Assembly (NCBI GenBank): GCA_000827495.1
Contig: KN817521.1
Location: 558,001 to 622,000 of the forward strand
DNA from: Hypholoma sublateritium FD-334 SS-4
Lineage: Eukaryota; Basidiomycota; Agaricomycetes; Agaricales; Strophariaceae
Reading direction: 5' to 3'
DNA length: 64,000 nucleotides
Both the position numbers and the translations under genes were made by a program. Under the pieces are notes generated by a model, which saw only the letters and a list, made by a program, of their open reading frames with translations, did no database searches and had not been told where the DNA came from. Of this stretch, positions 1 through 10,726 are shown piece by piece. Within the stretch, counting starts at the first letter, position 1. Each line of letters begins with the position of its first letter.

Positions 1-519
1 TTGTCTGTCCTCGAAATCAAAGGGGTTCCCATTCCAATTATATATTGGAAGGCCGTCTATTCACAGCGCATGAAAGGGAGAAACGGAAGAGGCGATCCCA
101 CCTGGAAACCTCGGCAATGGAAGGCAGTGAAGGGTCATTACTTTAATTGGCGAGTACGTGTCCTCATATCTATTTCATATGAAGTCTAAAATGATATTTA
201 CTAATTTTCTCGTTAGACAATTGTCGAGCGATTGCGCCAGGGATCGGAGTCAGATTTCTGGCACGAGTTCTGCGAGGAAAAAACAGGTAAACCCATGACC
301 TACACAGCTATCATTGGCAAGTTAGCATCTATTCGCAAGCGGGAAGATTCTCGGTTGGTCGAAGAAGCGCACAAAGCCTATCCGGGATCAAAATTTGCTG
401 ATGAGTTCAAATACAAAAAGAACGGGATATGTTATGTCAAGACAAAGGCGTCAGAGATTGCGAAGCATTATCGAAGACTTCTTGGTATTTCAGATGACGT
501 AGATAGTGATATGGAGTAA
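1..519 (+). CDS. C-terminal part of an unknown protein, convergent partner of the tyrosine recombinase
   Basis: This is the 3' end of a gene that begins before the window. Two exons are seen, 1..153 and 217..519, joined by a 63-nt GT-AG intron; both exons are in one frame and give about 151 residues. The protein is charged and soluble-looking, with a WHEF segment, a YKKNG segment and an acidic end (DDVDSDME). No catalytic motif or known domain is visible. Its stop lies 11 bp from the stop of the oppositely oriented recombinase, so the two genes are tail to tail. I infer that it may be the second gene of a mobile element, but the family is not identified. Confidence 0.6.
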
Positions 520-530
520 GTAGTATAAAA

Positions 531-2320
531 CTACGCACATGGGCAGCTTCGGCCACATGCATAGCATTTCTGAACTGGGCCTCGATTCGGGTTGAGAAAA
601 TCCTCGCGCGCTTCGGTAGGTTCATCATTCCACGAGATCAGATACTTAACTATTGTCATGTTTGAAAATTCGGCACTCCAGCCACCCCAGTCACAGATAG
701 TTCGCAAAGACCAGCGTCGACAAGATGAGAAATACTGGCATCCCCCTCGCCTAAAAGAATGAGTTCCGTACGGGCTAGGATCAATATTTATATCAATTAA
801 ATTGTTCCGAAAGACTTCAAGGAACTGTTGCGCGGTCTAATTATACAAGATATTAATATGTAGGTCAATAATTGAAAAAACACGCACCATTGCTGCATTT
901 TGCTGAGAGACACGACCACCTGAGGCTATTTTCCGAAACACATATCCGCTTGTAACACGGCTAAGTTTGATCCATTCTCCCATGGCACGTACTGGACATA
1001 GGTGTGCTTCCTCATCAGGCATATAATGCAGTACAAATGGCTTGATCTCTGGATAGATTATTTGAGATATGCAGTGTCTAGAGAATTCAAATTTACACTG
1101 ACCTCCAAATTGATGTGTTTTCCGAAACGGCAGAGTGAGGATCAGTCGAGAATCATTAGGCCCATTGTTGATCAATTCAATGTGACTGAATTCAATTCGG
1201 AGGACTTCATCCACCCGAAGAAGGCACAGAAAAGCAATGGTGTATATTGCTTGAGCCGCACAGCGGACTGATGGTTCTCCCCAGTGGTGAAGGTCCTTGG
1301 TGTCGCTTCGTGTGCCAGCCTGGAATTCTGTGGATTTCAAGCATTCTGGACGATGATTGTAATCATAGAGATCCTCCAATATTCTCTGAAAGCAAATTTC
1401 AGTGCTCATAATTTAGACAGATATTGGCAGAATATCATCTCACTGGAGTTATGGCTCGCGCGCTAGTGGGTGTTTCGCCGCTCTGGACCTAAGTAATATT
1501 TTAACCCAGATAATTAAATAGTTTGGAGTATTCTAGCGTACCTTCCGTCGCCTGAGGCTGACCATATATGTTGAAACTTGCTCGGAAACAGATGGATTTC
1601 CAATTGCGTGGGGTGCAGTCTCAGATCCTTCCATTTCGGGGTGTATAATCTGCCACGGATAGGATCCTAAGCCATGAATGCGCCCAAATACATACGTCAT
1701 GCTAGCTCTCATCTTCTGTGCATGGGTATATGTTCCTCGGGAGCCTTGTAATGCAGATTTTCCATCCAGCGCAATAGAATCACACCTGCCAATGCCATTA
1801 AAAATAATTTATTAAAGATGTGCATGCTACCCATAGACATAAAGGTACTTACTCATTCATTATCCAAGCAATGATGAGGAAGGGTGTATTAAACAGCGGC
1901 TTCCTGGACAAAAATTCTTCTCGATTCTTGATTAATTTTTTGTCAAGCAAAAATGTTGTGCAAGCGTCAACCAGTCTATATAAAAAAAATTAGACAGTGG
2001 CAGATACCAACACAATAGGCTACATATTACCGAAGATATCCGCGCTCGGTATCATCTGTGACGCTCTTGGAGGCGCCGTCAATGGTTTTCTTCCACTGAG
2101 ATATTTCGGAGTCTTTGAGTTCGGTCTCGGACACAGAAAAGTCCCCAGCTGTCAAATCAGGCAATGTTTCCTGCTCGCCTTCCATATCTGCTTGTATATA
2201 GTCTCGTTCATACTGATCTAAATGATCTTGGCTTGTTGAATACTGCAGCACGGCCTTTAGGCCAGCATAGAGATCAGTATTTGGAGAAAGAGGTGCTGCT
2301 GTGGAAGGAAGTGGAGACAT
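531..2320 (-). CDS. Tyrosine recombinase (phage-integrase-like, DNA breaking-rejoining enzyme), intact
   Basis: Cuts and rejoins DNA through a covalent tyrosine intermediate; the natural site is unknown. Exons on the minus strand are 2320..2031, 1975..1853, 1785..1542, 1488..1444, 1385..1103, 1048..888 and 836..531, 1452 nt in all, giving 483 residues. The catalytic set is visible: Arg291 in LLRVDE, His407-x-x-Arg410 in THSFRRGG, Trp434 in WGGW and Tyr446 in VKYLISW. A central PFRKTHQFG segment is also present. The C terminus has a compact Cys cluster (CYACGRSCPCA). All seven exons are open and every junction is canonical, so the gene looks functional. It resembles recombinase-like proteins that recur in many Agaricomycete genomes. 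I see no GCR1-type domain of Cryptons, so the element class is left open. Confidence 0.85.
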
Positions 2321-3930
2321 CGGTATATAGTTTGGTATGTATTTACATCTCCAGCAACAGCATATTTTATACCTTTTCTACCATGTCAGCCTCAGGTTTC
2401 GCTAGATACAATACCAGCCACCTAAGCGCCAGCCACCAGCAGGCTGCAATGTGCAACTGACATGTACAGATATGATTCCCTGACAAGCTATTATACGTAC
2501 AGTTACATACATCACAATGATTCACAGGTGAAGGTAGGGTCCTGATCAACCAAATGCAACCAGTTTCCATGAACGTGCACATACTCGAACGTCGACAGTA
2601 TGGAGCCAACAATTACATCGACAATCACGTCAACGATTGCGGCTCGCCGAGCCGTGAGCAAGTACAGGAGGCGGGAGAGCCTAGCGTATGTACGGCCAAC
2701 CACCTCGATCTGCGGATCTGCACCTGGCCAGTGACACATGCAGTGGAAGCAGACGTCCTGCTCACACTGCCATGCATATACGTGATTGGGGTGAGCATTG
2801 GTCAAGCACATGGCTGGGAGGGAAGCTTCCTGGGGTGACTATATGCGAGCGGCGCAGACACACGGTACGCCGGCGCATTGTCACGGTCGACTCAGTGGGG
2901 ACACAGACTGCGTCAATACGGCGCTGCTGCTGTCACAAGCACAGCCGGCAGCTTCAACACTTCGTGTCCACGGTAATGCTCGCAGGCTCCAGTGTGCGGA
3001 TTAGCACTGTCCTGGACAAGAGGTGAGGCGATGGCTGCGCGCCGAGCAGGAAAATGTGATGCGCCATCACCTCTCCCTGCAGTGACACCCACCACAAGAG
3101 ATCCGGCAGGGGCAGATCCAAGGGCAGCACTCAACGTGGATGTAGTCGACCTCGTGGATATAAGGTGCGGCGGGGATGGCGGGTGTGCCGGCGCAGGGTG
3201 TTGCAGGCGCAGCGCAGGAGTCAGAAGCCCAAAACATGCAGTCCGCATCCAAGCGGGCGTACATTCATTGTACCTCCTGTTCTCTGCCCCGTCGCCTAAG
3301 GTTAGACGTCGCAAGTAAAGTCCGGTGGTTGGAAGCTGAGATTGGAGGAGAGAGAATGATCAATCAATCAAAGCGCTCAACGTCAATGCGCATTGCAAAA
3401 CACGATCACGTGCCTATTGTTGAGGGTGCGTCCAAGGTGTGGCGGGAGCGGCGCAGCACGGCGCAGGCGCATTAACACACGCGTTTAGCCTATAAAAAGA
3501 ATGCGACTGTTTTCTATCAGTCGGATCGTCCTGTAGCAGTGAAAACTGACAGTTATCAGTTGTTAAAATAGGCAATTCTCGCTTGGACTGTCTTCGAGAA
3601 CATTTACCACAGCTTCGTCTTCTGATGGCCAGCAGTGATGTACCAGCAATTGCTATTAATAAATTAAGACAGCCAGAAATTTACTCGCTTATTCCGTGAC
3701 AGCTTTATGTAGTTTAGCACAAGTAATTGGCACGCATTGAAAGACGCGAACAAAAGACGTGTACAGTAACTTGACATATACAATGTGTATGGTAACATGT
3801 GCACAACATGTGCATGTAGTACATAGAGTACTTATATAATTACTTCAGGACTCAGTGCACTAAGTTGTTATTCTTCCCCCTCGGCAAACCCACTCTCTTT
3901 GATCGATTCAGAACTTCTCCCTACTTGACA
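2321..3930. other. Gene-poor, partly GC-rich spacer
   Basis: Between the recombinase start and a possible promoter there is no coding region I can support. Several open frames of 60-130 codons exist on both strands around 2500-3480, but they overlap one another, have low-complexity composition and lack splice-consistent continuations. A TATA-like tataaaa lies near 3491 and begins a stretch rich in small repeats such as actgacag/atcagt. This may be a promoter of a non-coding or very short transcript, or the decayed flank of the element on the left. Confidence 0.4.
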
Positions 3931-4282
3931 ATGCCTATTTTGCCTGTTGTCGGGATGTGGAGGTACGTCATTTCTTTTCTGTTACTTGCTTTGAGTCGTT
4001 TCTTTTGTCTTCCATGCGCGTGATGCGCGCCGATGTCCTTTTCACACCATTCTAATTTCTATAACATGCCGTGTGTGCGCGCTCCTCCATTGTTCTGCAT
4101 TTCCGGCTACATTTGATTTTTGAATGATCAGAAGGGGCCTGAGCGGCGGAAATTGGGCATTCGGATGGGCATGGCTGTATAGAAGGGGCGCGTACTCGGT
4201 GCTTAGCGCATCGTGGCCCTGGGAAGAGCGCACATGTGGAGAAGACGCCGTCGCGAGCGCGCCACTGATGGGCTTCACATAG
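3931..4282 (+). CDS. Possible 60-residue microprotein
   Basis: A pyrimidine-rich leader precedes an ATG and a 32-nt first exon (3931..3962) that ends in a GTACGT donor. A 169-nt intron would join it in frame to 4132..4282. The product is unusually rich in Trp and Gly (GGNWAFGWAWLYRRGAYS) with two basic patches. Against it: the intron is three times the normal length here, and the second exon lies in GC-rich DNA that is open in several frames. No family is recognised. Confidence 0.25.
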
Positions 4283-4837
4283 GGCCCAGTAGTTGCGCTC
4301 ATATTTGAGGCGCATATCCCTCGCTCGGCGCTTGGCGCAGCGCCCCGTGCAGGACGCGCCTGCCCGTAAGTGAGGGAGGAGACGCGCGCCGGCGCGAGTC
4401 CGCTGGCGTGCCTTCGATCACGTTGATGGGAACGACGCGGCAGCCCCCACGGCAGCGGCGGCAGCGCGGCAGGCTCGATTGGGCAGCGCGTCACACCGTG
4501 ACCGATGCGCCGCGACCGTGCTTTCGGGCGATCGCAGCTGTACTTCCAACTGACGTGCTTTCATGTGTACATTTGCTCACTGCTCGGTGCTGTATTTAAC
4601 AGGTTCGCACCCAAATATTCTGTAACTCTGAAGCTAGGCGCATCGCAATGTTGTTTTCGAAACCCAGTTCCAGCTTGAGTGGACGACCTACCATGAAAGA
4701 TACGCCTGCGATAAGGCGCGCCAGAATTTCACATCGTATCTGACTCCGAGACGTATAAATAAGGTGCTTATATCCAGCTCTTATCCGAACCGCCTGCAAA
4801 GTACCATCCTCCTTGCCTGAACTTGAAGGGTGTCAAC
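4283..4837. promoter_or_regulatory. Spacer and promoter of the agmatinase-like gene
   Basis: No gene is supported in this stretch. The left part is GC-rich with overlapping open frames. A good TATA box, tataaata, lies at 4754-4761, about 77 bp before the chosen start codon. It is followed by a short leader, consistent with a TATA-driven, possibly regulated, promoter. Confidence 0.45.
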
Positions 4838-6662
4838 ATGGTCTTTTCAAAAGTCTTCACGTCATTCGTTGTCCTTGGGGCACTAGTATCTGCACACAAC
4901 TCCCATTCCTCAGATCCGTTTAATGACGATCAGATGCACTTCTCCCAAGACCTTATTAACGCAAGGCAACAGCCTTTCACGGGCCCAACTTGGTCAGAGA
5001 AATACGGGGCTCAGATCGATTCGACCTTCTCCGGCCCATTGTCGTTTTCCCACTTGCCATATTCGCGGTGCTTGGACAATGCTGATACCAATTTCGACAT
5101 TGCAATTCTTGGCCTGCCTTTCGACACTACGACCTCCTACAGACCTGGGTATTTTGGGACGACTTTCCGACCTGTACTATTTTTAACTGCGAATTTATTA
5201 GGGCTCGTTTCGGTCCTTTCGCAATCCGTTCGGGCAGCCGCAGACAACGGGACGCCCGCGGGTACACCCTTTCTTGGGCTCATGATCCGTTCGCAGAAGG
5301 ACAGAAACTTATCGACTGTGGTGATGTAAGCTCTATGATGGATATGCAATGCTACAGGCGCAATATCTCATGCTGGGACATCACATGCAGGTGCCAGTCA
5401 GCGCTGTTGATAATGCCCTTGCTATAGATCAAATGGAGGTTGCATATTCGTCGCTCCTTGCTCGACCTGCTGCCAGAGGCACTGACCAACCTGTTACGAG
5501 TCTCCTAGCAAGGGATGGCCTGGAACATCCTCGGATTATCAGGTAAGTATCTTCGTCTCTCCACAACGAACTGCAATTCATCTCTCGAGGATTCTAGCCT
5601 GGGAGGAGACCATACGATTGTCAGTAATACTCCAACATGATGTGCTCTTTTATTCATTCATTTATTGTAGGTGCTTCCAATTTTACGTTCTCTGAACAAA
5701 GTATACGGACCGATATCAGTCATTCATTTTGACGCACATCTGGTCAGTAACGATTTCTCGGCCATGATTGATTTGAGGAAACTCAACGCAGCCTACAGGA
5801 CACTTGGGCAGCATACCCTGGCCAGAGCACTGATCAGTCCAGAATCACTCATGGAACCTTTTTCTACATTGCTCAGGAGGAAGGTTTACTTGGAAATAAT
5901 AGCATCCATGGTGGCATTCGATGCAAACTAGCGGTTAGTACTCATCTCCACGAATTAATAGTCTGTAACATGAATTAATTGAGATGTCCAGGGATTATCA
6001 GACCTCGAAAACGACGCCGAAGTGGGATTCCAGGTGATCTCCACGGACGACATCGATGACCTTGGTGTTCCCGCCATCATCCGTAAAATCAGGAATCGCA
6101 TTGGCAACAGTCCTGTATATCTGAGGTGATGCACATAACTCGTGCTCTTATATCTTTGTCTAACTTAATACGTTTTTGCAACAGTCTTGATATTGACGTG
6201 ATAGGTAAGAGAGACAGATACGAGCATCGCCACCTCCACTAATAATTATCCCTTCTTTCAGATCCCGGACTGGCTCCAGCCAGTGAGTATACAGCTCCAG
6301 CATTCTCCGGCCATGTAACCTGATGAGGCAATCTCTAGCTGGCACACCGGAGGCCGGCGGCTGGACAACTCGCGAGCTCAAACGTATCATTCGCGGTCTT
6401 GCTGGGCTCAACTTCGTGTAAGTGTAAACCTTGATTTAGCATCACATGAAATTGATCTGGTATGTGAAGCGGCGCTGATATCGTCGAAGTCGCTCCTGCC
6501 TACGATAATGGTAGACCGTCTGCTCCATGAGTTACTGTGTTGATGCTTACTCTTTCTTCAGCGGAAATCACAGGAATCGCGGCTGCAGACTTTGTGCACG
6601 ATTTCATGTCCATGTTACTGACAAAGGCTCCACCGACAAAGCCTGGCCATCGTAGTGTATAA
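4838..6662 (+). CDS. Agmatinase-like ureohydrolase (arginase family), predicted secreted
   Basis: Hydrolyses a guanidino compound, probably agmatine to putrescine and urea, using two Mn2+ ions. Twelve exons: 4838..5148, 5202..5325, 5391..5542, 5598..5619, 5671..5742, 5799..5933, 5992..6125, 6185..6204, 6262..6282, 6339..6417, 6470..6510 and 6562..6662 (1212 nt, 403 residues). Metal ligands of the family are all present: the GGDHT motif, DAHLD after HF, and SLDIDVIDPGLAPATGTPE. An ATG 15 nt upstream is in frame, but the chosen start gives a clean signal peptide (MVFSKVFTSFVVLGALVSA). Secretion is unusual for a polyamine enzyme; the real substrate may be another guanidino compound. Two exons are only 20-22 nt. 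Confidence 0.9.
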
Positions 6663-7074
6663 ATCGTCGACGGTATATCACTGCGGTATACTCTGTTGTG
6701 TAAATCGAATCGGCAGCTGTCCGAATTTCCTCAAATTCCACGCAAGTGATAGATAATTTAGAAGGCCCCACTCGTGACTATTGGGGGTCAAGGCAACTGG
6801 AATGAGTGGTGATACTACCACATCATTCGTGTGCATGGACATTGGACATGTGTTGTCATTGAGCGCCGTTTACCAGCTGTTCACTCCCACCAATTGTTGC
6901 GTGAAACCAGATCTCTTAAATCGGTATGCTGATACATATAACATATGGCTACTCGCAGCGTCGAATAATAACGGTGCAGTCCATAGGTTCGTACAATAAA
7001 TAGATAACAAATCATCAGAGTAGCTCTCCACTCAGACTGAATGATGTATGCACCAGCGTTCTGATTAAGCGCAT
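6663..7074. other. Intergenic space between convergent genes
   Basis: This stretch separates the stop codons of the agmatinase-like gene and RIM9, which face each other. It probably holds the two 3' untranslated regions. I see no gene or repeat in it. Confidence 0.5.
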
Positions 7075-8803
7075 CTACCGCTTGCCCCAGTTACCTGTCA
7101 CGCCAGACACTCCCGGTTCGTAACCAGGCGGTGCGTCTTCTTGAGAGGCAGGTGCACCCGGCTGCGGTCGAGGTCCTCCTACAGGACTCCGCAGTGGCGG
7201 TTCTGAATATCCCACATTGGTGTTTATAGGTGGAGGAGATTGGCTGTGTGCGTAGCCATACCCCCCCGCAGCGTTATAGTCCTGTAGGGGCGGAACGGAG
7301 CTGGCTCCGTAACCACCGCCCAAGGTGTATGCGCGGTCTTGTTGCGGGGGAGGAGATGTCCCGTGAATGTACGGGTTGGGTTGTGCCGCACCGCCGTAGG
7401 ATGGACTGCTACCAAACGGATCGTTGTGGCTGTGGTGGCTGGCCGTACGGGTCATAAGACTGCTGGTCGTGATTTCCTACAGCTGTATGATCTGAAGAAG
7501 AATCAAATTATTGTCGTAGAAGAGGATGGTATACACTGAACTTACATGACGATCCACCGACGTTATGTCCATATTCACCCTGTGGTGCATAAGGGTCTTG
7601 CGGATATTGTCCAGGAATTGCAAGTGCCGCAGGGTTACTATACTCATAGGGTGATGCGCCGTAACTGGCCTGTCGAGGCAACGAATGTTGCGGTACTGGA
7701 CTTTGCGTCGCGCTGGCGCTGTAAGTCGAGGGAGCATAAGCGCTAGGTTCGCGACGACTCGGGGGGTAGATATTGCTGCCTGAGGTTTGTGATGGCCCGG
7801 CATAATAATCATCGATCGCTCGACCCCCAGGGGACCCTTGGACATATCCTGAATGACCTTGCCCTGCGATAGGCGCCATCGCGCCTACGATACGAGTTTG
7901 GCTAGTGCTATCATGCTCATTGTCGACATAAACTTGATCCCCATCAACATGGCCTGTGAGTGGTTGGCTTTCGTAGAACGCAGGGAGGCCTTGTTCGATA
8001 TTTTGGTTCTGTCGCGCTTTACGATCTGCTTCAGCCTTGACAGCGTCCAGGCGCATTTGCTCCGCATAGGGTTTGTCTGGCCCTCCTGCCTCTGCGTCTC
8101 TGTTGAACCAGCCTTTGTTCCCCTTCCCATCTTGAGGAGCTCTTGGCCTTGACGAGATACAACACCTTCCGATGGTGTAGAAGCATCCGCTGAAGAATAA
8201 CAGTAGCCACGCAGCCAGCGTCAGCCAGACCGCATTTCCTATTTGTGCCGATCCAACGGCATTGATTCGCGACTTGGCGACGAAGAAGAGAACGAGGTCG
8301 AAGATGAAGGCGAACAAGGCCACGACTGCTGCAAAACCTGAGACGAAGGTGCTACAGCATGCCATTGACACCTCGCGAACATGTGCTAACAAGCCAAAGA
8401 CAGCTGAAATGGCGGCACCTCCCAGTGCGACGATGTGAAGGACCAGGGCGTAGGTGAGCCATTTGACGGCAATCTGGGGAATTTCAACAGGAAGTTTGTT
8501 TCCAACCAGGCTGTTGATATCTGATTTTAAGAGGTAAGACTACATTGGCCAGAGCATCATCAGGTTCTTACCCAGTTCATAGCCAACTGAAGGTTTTGAA
8601 CATGTTGTACCGTTCGACAGCTCGAGACAGTACCCCAAAGTCCCAAATGTGATATTCCCTGAGTTCCCGCTGACTGATATTGACGCTTTGAGGAAATAAA
8701 CAGACTTGAAGTAGGGCACGCAGAACGAAACTACCGCGAGGAGGATGGTTGCCACAAGCGTGACGATGAAGCCGGGAGTCGCTGGGCGTATGAAACCCAT
8801 CAA
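7075..8803 (-). CDS. RIM9: RIM9/PalI-like pH-response membrane protein, with an apparent frameshift
   Basis: PalI/Rim9 assists the plasma-membrane pH sensor of the fungal Rim/Pal pathway. Exons are 8803..8572, 8520..7546 and 7491..7075. The first 220 residues hold four hydrophobic segments with a small extracellular loop containing NGTTCS, as in the SUR7/PalI family. The rest is a Pro/Gly/Tyr-rich cytoplasmic tail ending in GNWGKR. The summed exons are 1624 nt, one more than a multiple of three. In exon 3 the expected frame (DQQSYDPYG) runs into a stop at 7409-7411, while the true tail lies in the +1 frame; deleting one base near 7441 reconciles them. This is either a sequence error or a tail-truncating mutation. 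A weaker donor at about 7533 joined to an acceptor before 7479 would also keep the frame. Confidence 0.8.
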
Positions 8804-9348
8804 TGGCGGAGATATAGAGTTGGGCTGCCTGAGTCAACTTTATACAGTCGGTAAAAGGGAGATTTAAAATGTTACAGGGAAAGGAGGTGGGGGCTATGAG
8901 CAAAGAGCCGCTGCAGCGCTCGGCGACCCAAATCCGGCTACACCGCCTTCGCGGGTGTGACGGCACAATCTTTTTCAGACTTCTGCATGCTGCCCCACCG
9001 TGCTCCATATCGCAGCGCAGTCCACTTTTACTGCGTAAAGCTCAGTCTATTTGAATTCTTTTTTGCCATATATTGCATGCCTTGAAGCCCTGGTACCCAT
9101 CACATGCCCACCGTCAATCACTGCCCCGAATCAATGCTGCTCCAAACAAACTTAAATGATTTGTTTTTGTATTTCAAATTACACAATGTGATAATCCACT
9201 TTTTATTAAGACATCTGGTTAAGTATATACAGAAGAAGAAAAAGAAAGGTGAACACTGCAGAAAATGCATATTCCTTGAGGACAGGACGACGGGAAATAC
9301 CCAATTGATCCTTCTTCGATCGTAAGTGTCAAGTGTCGTAGCTGGGCA
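8804..9348. other. RIM9 promoter and downstream spacer
   Basis: This gap lies between the RIM9 start and the 3' end of the next minus-strand gene. It includes an A-rich run (aagaagaagaaaaag) near 9230. No gene is supported. Confidence 0.45.
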
Positions 9349-10726
9349 TTACATGACCTCTGCAGTGCCTGTGTATCCGGCTTGCCCTGGGTGATAGGAG
9401 ATATTCTGCTGAGGAATAACTCCCATGCCGCTATAATTTGTGGTGCCAGTGTGATTGGCTCCTACGACGCTATGGGGGAAACTCTGGTTCTGCGATGGAG
9501 GCGAGGGAGAAGAATACAAGCTCGGAACGAAAGGTTCAGCAGGGTACGTAGTGGGGTCGTTAGGGTCCTAAAAGATTTAAATAAGCTAAGTCCCTCGAAT
9601 TGAATAGAAAAAGTAGAAACGTATCTTACATAGTATTTAGCGGGAGCGGGAGTACTAGGGATTGTTGAGGATATATTCCCCGGAGTGGTTTCTGCGACTA
9701 GCTTGTCCGAGTCGAATGGCTCCGTAGTTTTTACTGGTTTGCGACGACGCAGGAAGAGTATGAGGCCGACAATTATGAGAACAGCAACAACGCCTCCAAC
9801 TACTCCCCCCGCGATTGCTCCAGCGTTGCTGCTCTTCTTCTTTGACGAAGTGGGCAACGTTGTACCGCTGGCGGATGTACTTGTGACTCCAGTAGGTTGT
9901 GATACAGCCGTGGAGTCCGGACCCACTAGTCGCACATTGTCAGCAAGATTCACCAGGTCTGATGGTATGAGTAAACAGGCGCCTACCATCTGATTGAGCA
10001 ATTTGTGGGTTGAAAGTATTGACCCCATTAGCCTTTGAGGAAAAATATTAGATAGTATACCGAAGACACGATTGATTGATCGTACTGTTGGGTCAAGGTA
10101 TGCGTAATTCGGTACTGCAATACCCGATGGGATTGGAGGTGGAAAGCTGAGAGACTATGAGATTTATGTTCTAGATGTCAGAAAAGTAAAGGACTTACAC
10201 CGACACCGACACCTCCGTGCAATTCTCATTGTAAAATGACCAGCTAACGATTAGTGTAGCATGATTAATATCTTCTCATTTGAAGCGAACTTTCGGCTCA
10301 CGTTGAGACCAATGCATCCTGGCACACTGCACAAGCGCTCAGAACTGAATAAAACACTGAGCTACATCTGCACTGGTTCGCTGCTGCAGGTATTGGGCCT
10401 AGGTAGTTTTGCGTCGAAGTCAAGTTCGGAATCGGGAAATCTGACACGTGGATCAGCGTCTGCCTCTGTGAAAGCCGTTGTGTCCATCTTGAGGCTCACC
10501 AAGTCCAGTGCATGCTTCTCCAAGAGCAGAGGCGACCTGGCATGGACTCTGGTTCAGGCTATTGAATGCCTGGTTGACAAAATGATAGTATCACATTCAG
10601 TAAATATATACGTGTGCACTGTTGCGAACATACCCAACTGAACCCTGATAGGCATGTGGGATAGTCGACCTGCGCAGCTGCAGAGCCGGTCAAGAATGCC
10701 AGTAAGACAGTAGTAAATGGCCTCAT
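9349..10726 (-). CDS. Single-pass membrane protein with Cys-rich ectodomain, unknown function
   Basis: Eight exons: 10726..10634, 10569..10500, 10440..10302, 10243..10199, 10146..10086, 10032..9987, 9925..9630 and 9567..9349 (969 nt, 322 residues). A signal peptide (MRPFTTVLLAFLTGSAAAQ) is followed by a Cys-rich ectodomain with QSPC, YLGPIPAAANQCRCS and CAVCQ motifs. Next come a Ser/Thr stretch, a transmembrane helix (GAIAGGVVGGVVAVLIIVGL) with an RRRK stop-transfer, and a Pro/Ser-rich cytoplasmic tail. This architecture is common in Agaricomycetes, but I know of no assigned function. A surface sensor or wall-linked role is a guess from topology only. Confidence 0.8.

Larger units (their letters stand above)
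1..2320. mobile_element. Candidate two-gene mobile element (recombinase plus convergent partner)
   Basis: The intact tyrosine recombinase and the unknown gene meet tail to tail with only 11 bp between stop codons. That is tight packing of the kind seen in transposable elements. The left boundary is outside the window and the right boundary was not found; no terminal repeat or target duplication could be recognised by eye. The element call is an inference from the recombinase. A domesticated host recombinase is the alternative. Confidence 0.4.

Noticed and set aside
2400..3480. Several 80-130 codon open frames on both strands
   Set aside because: They overlap each other, sit in GC-rich DNA where stops are rare, and show no domain, signal or splice chain.
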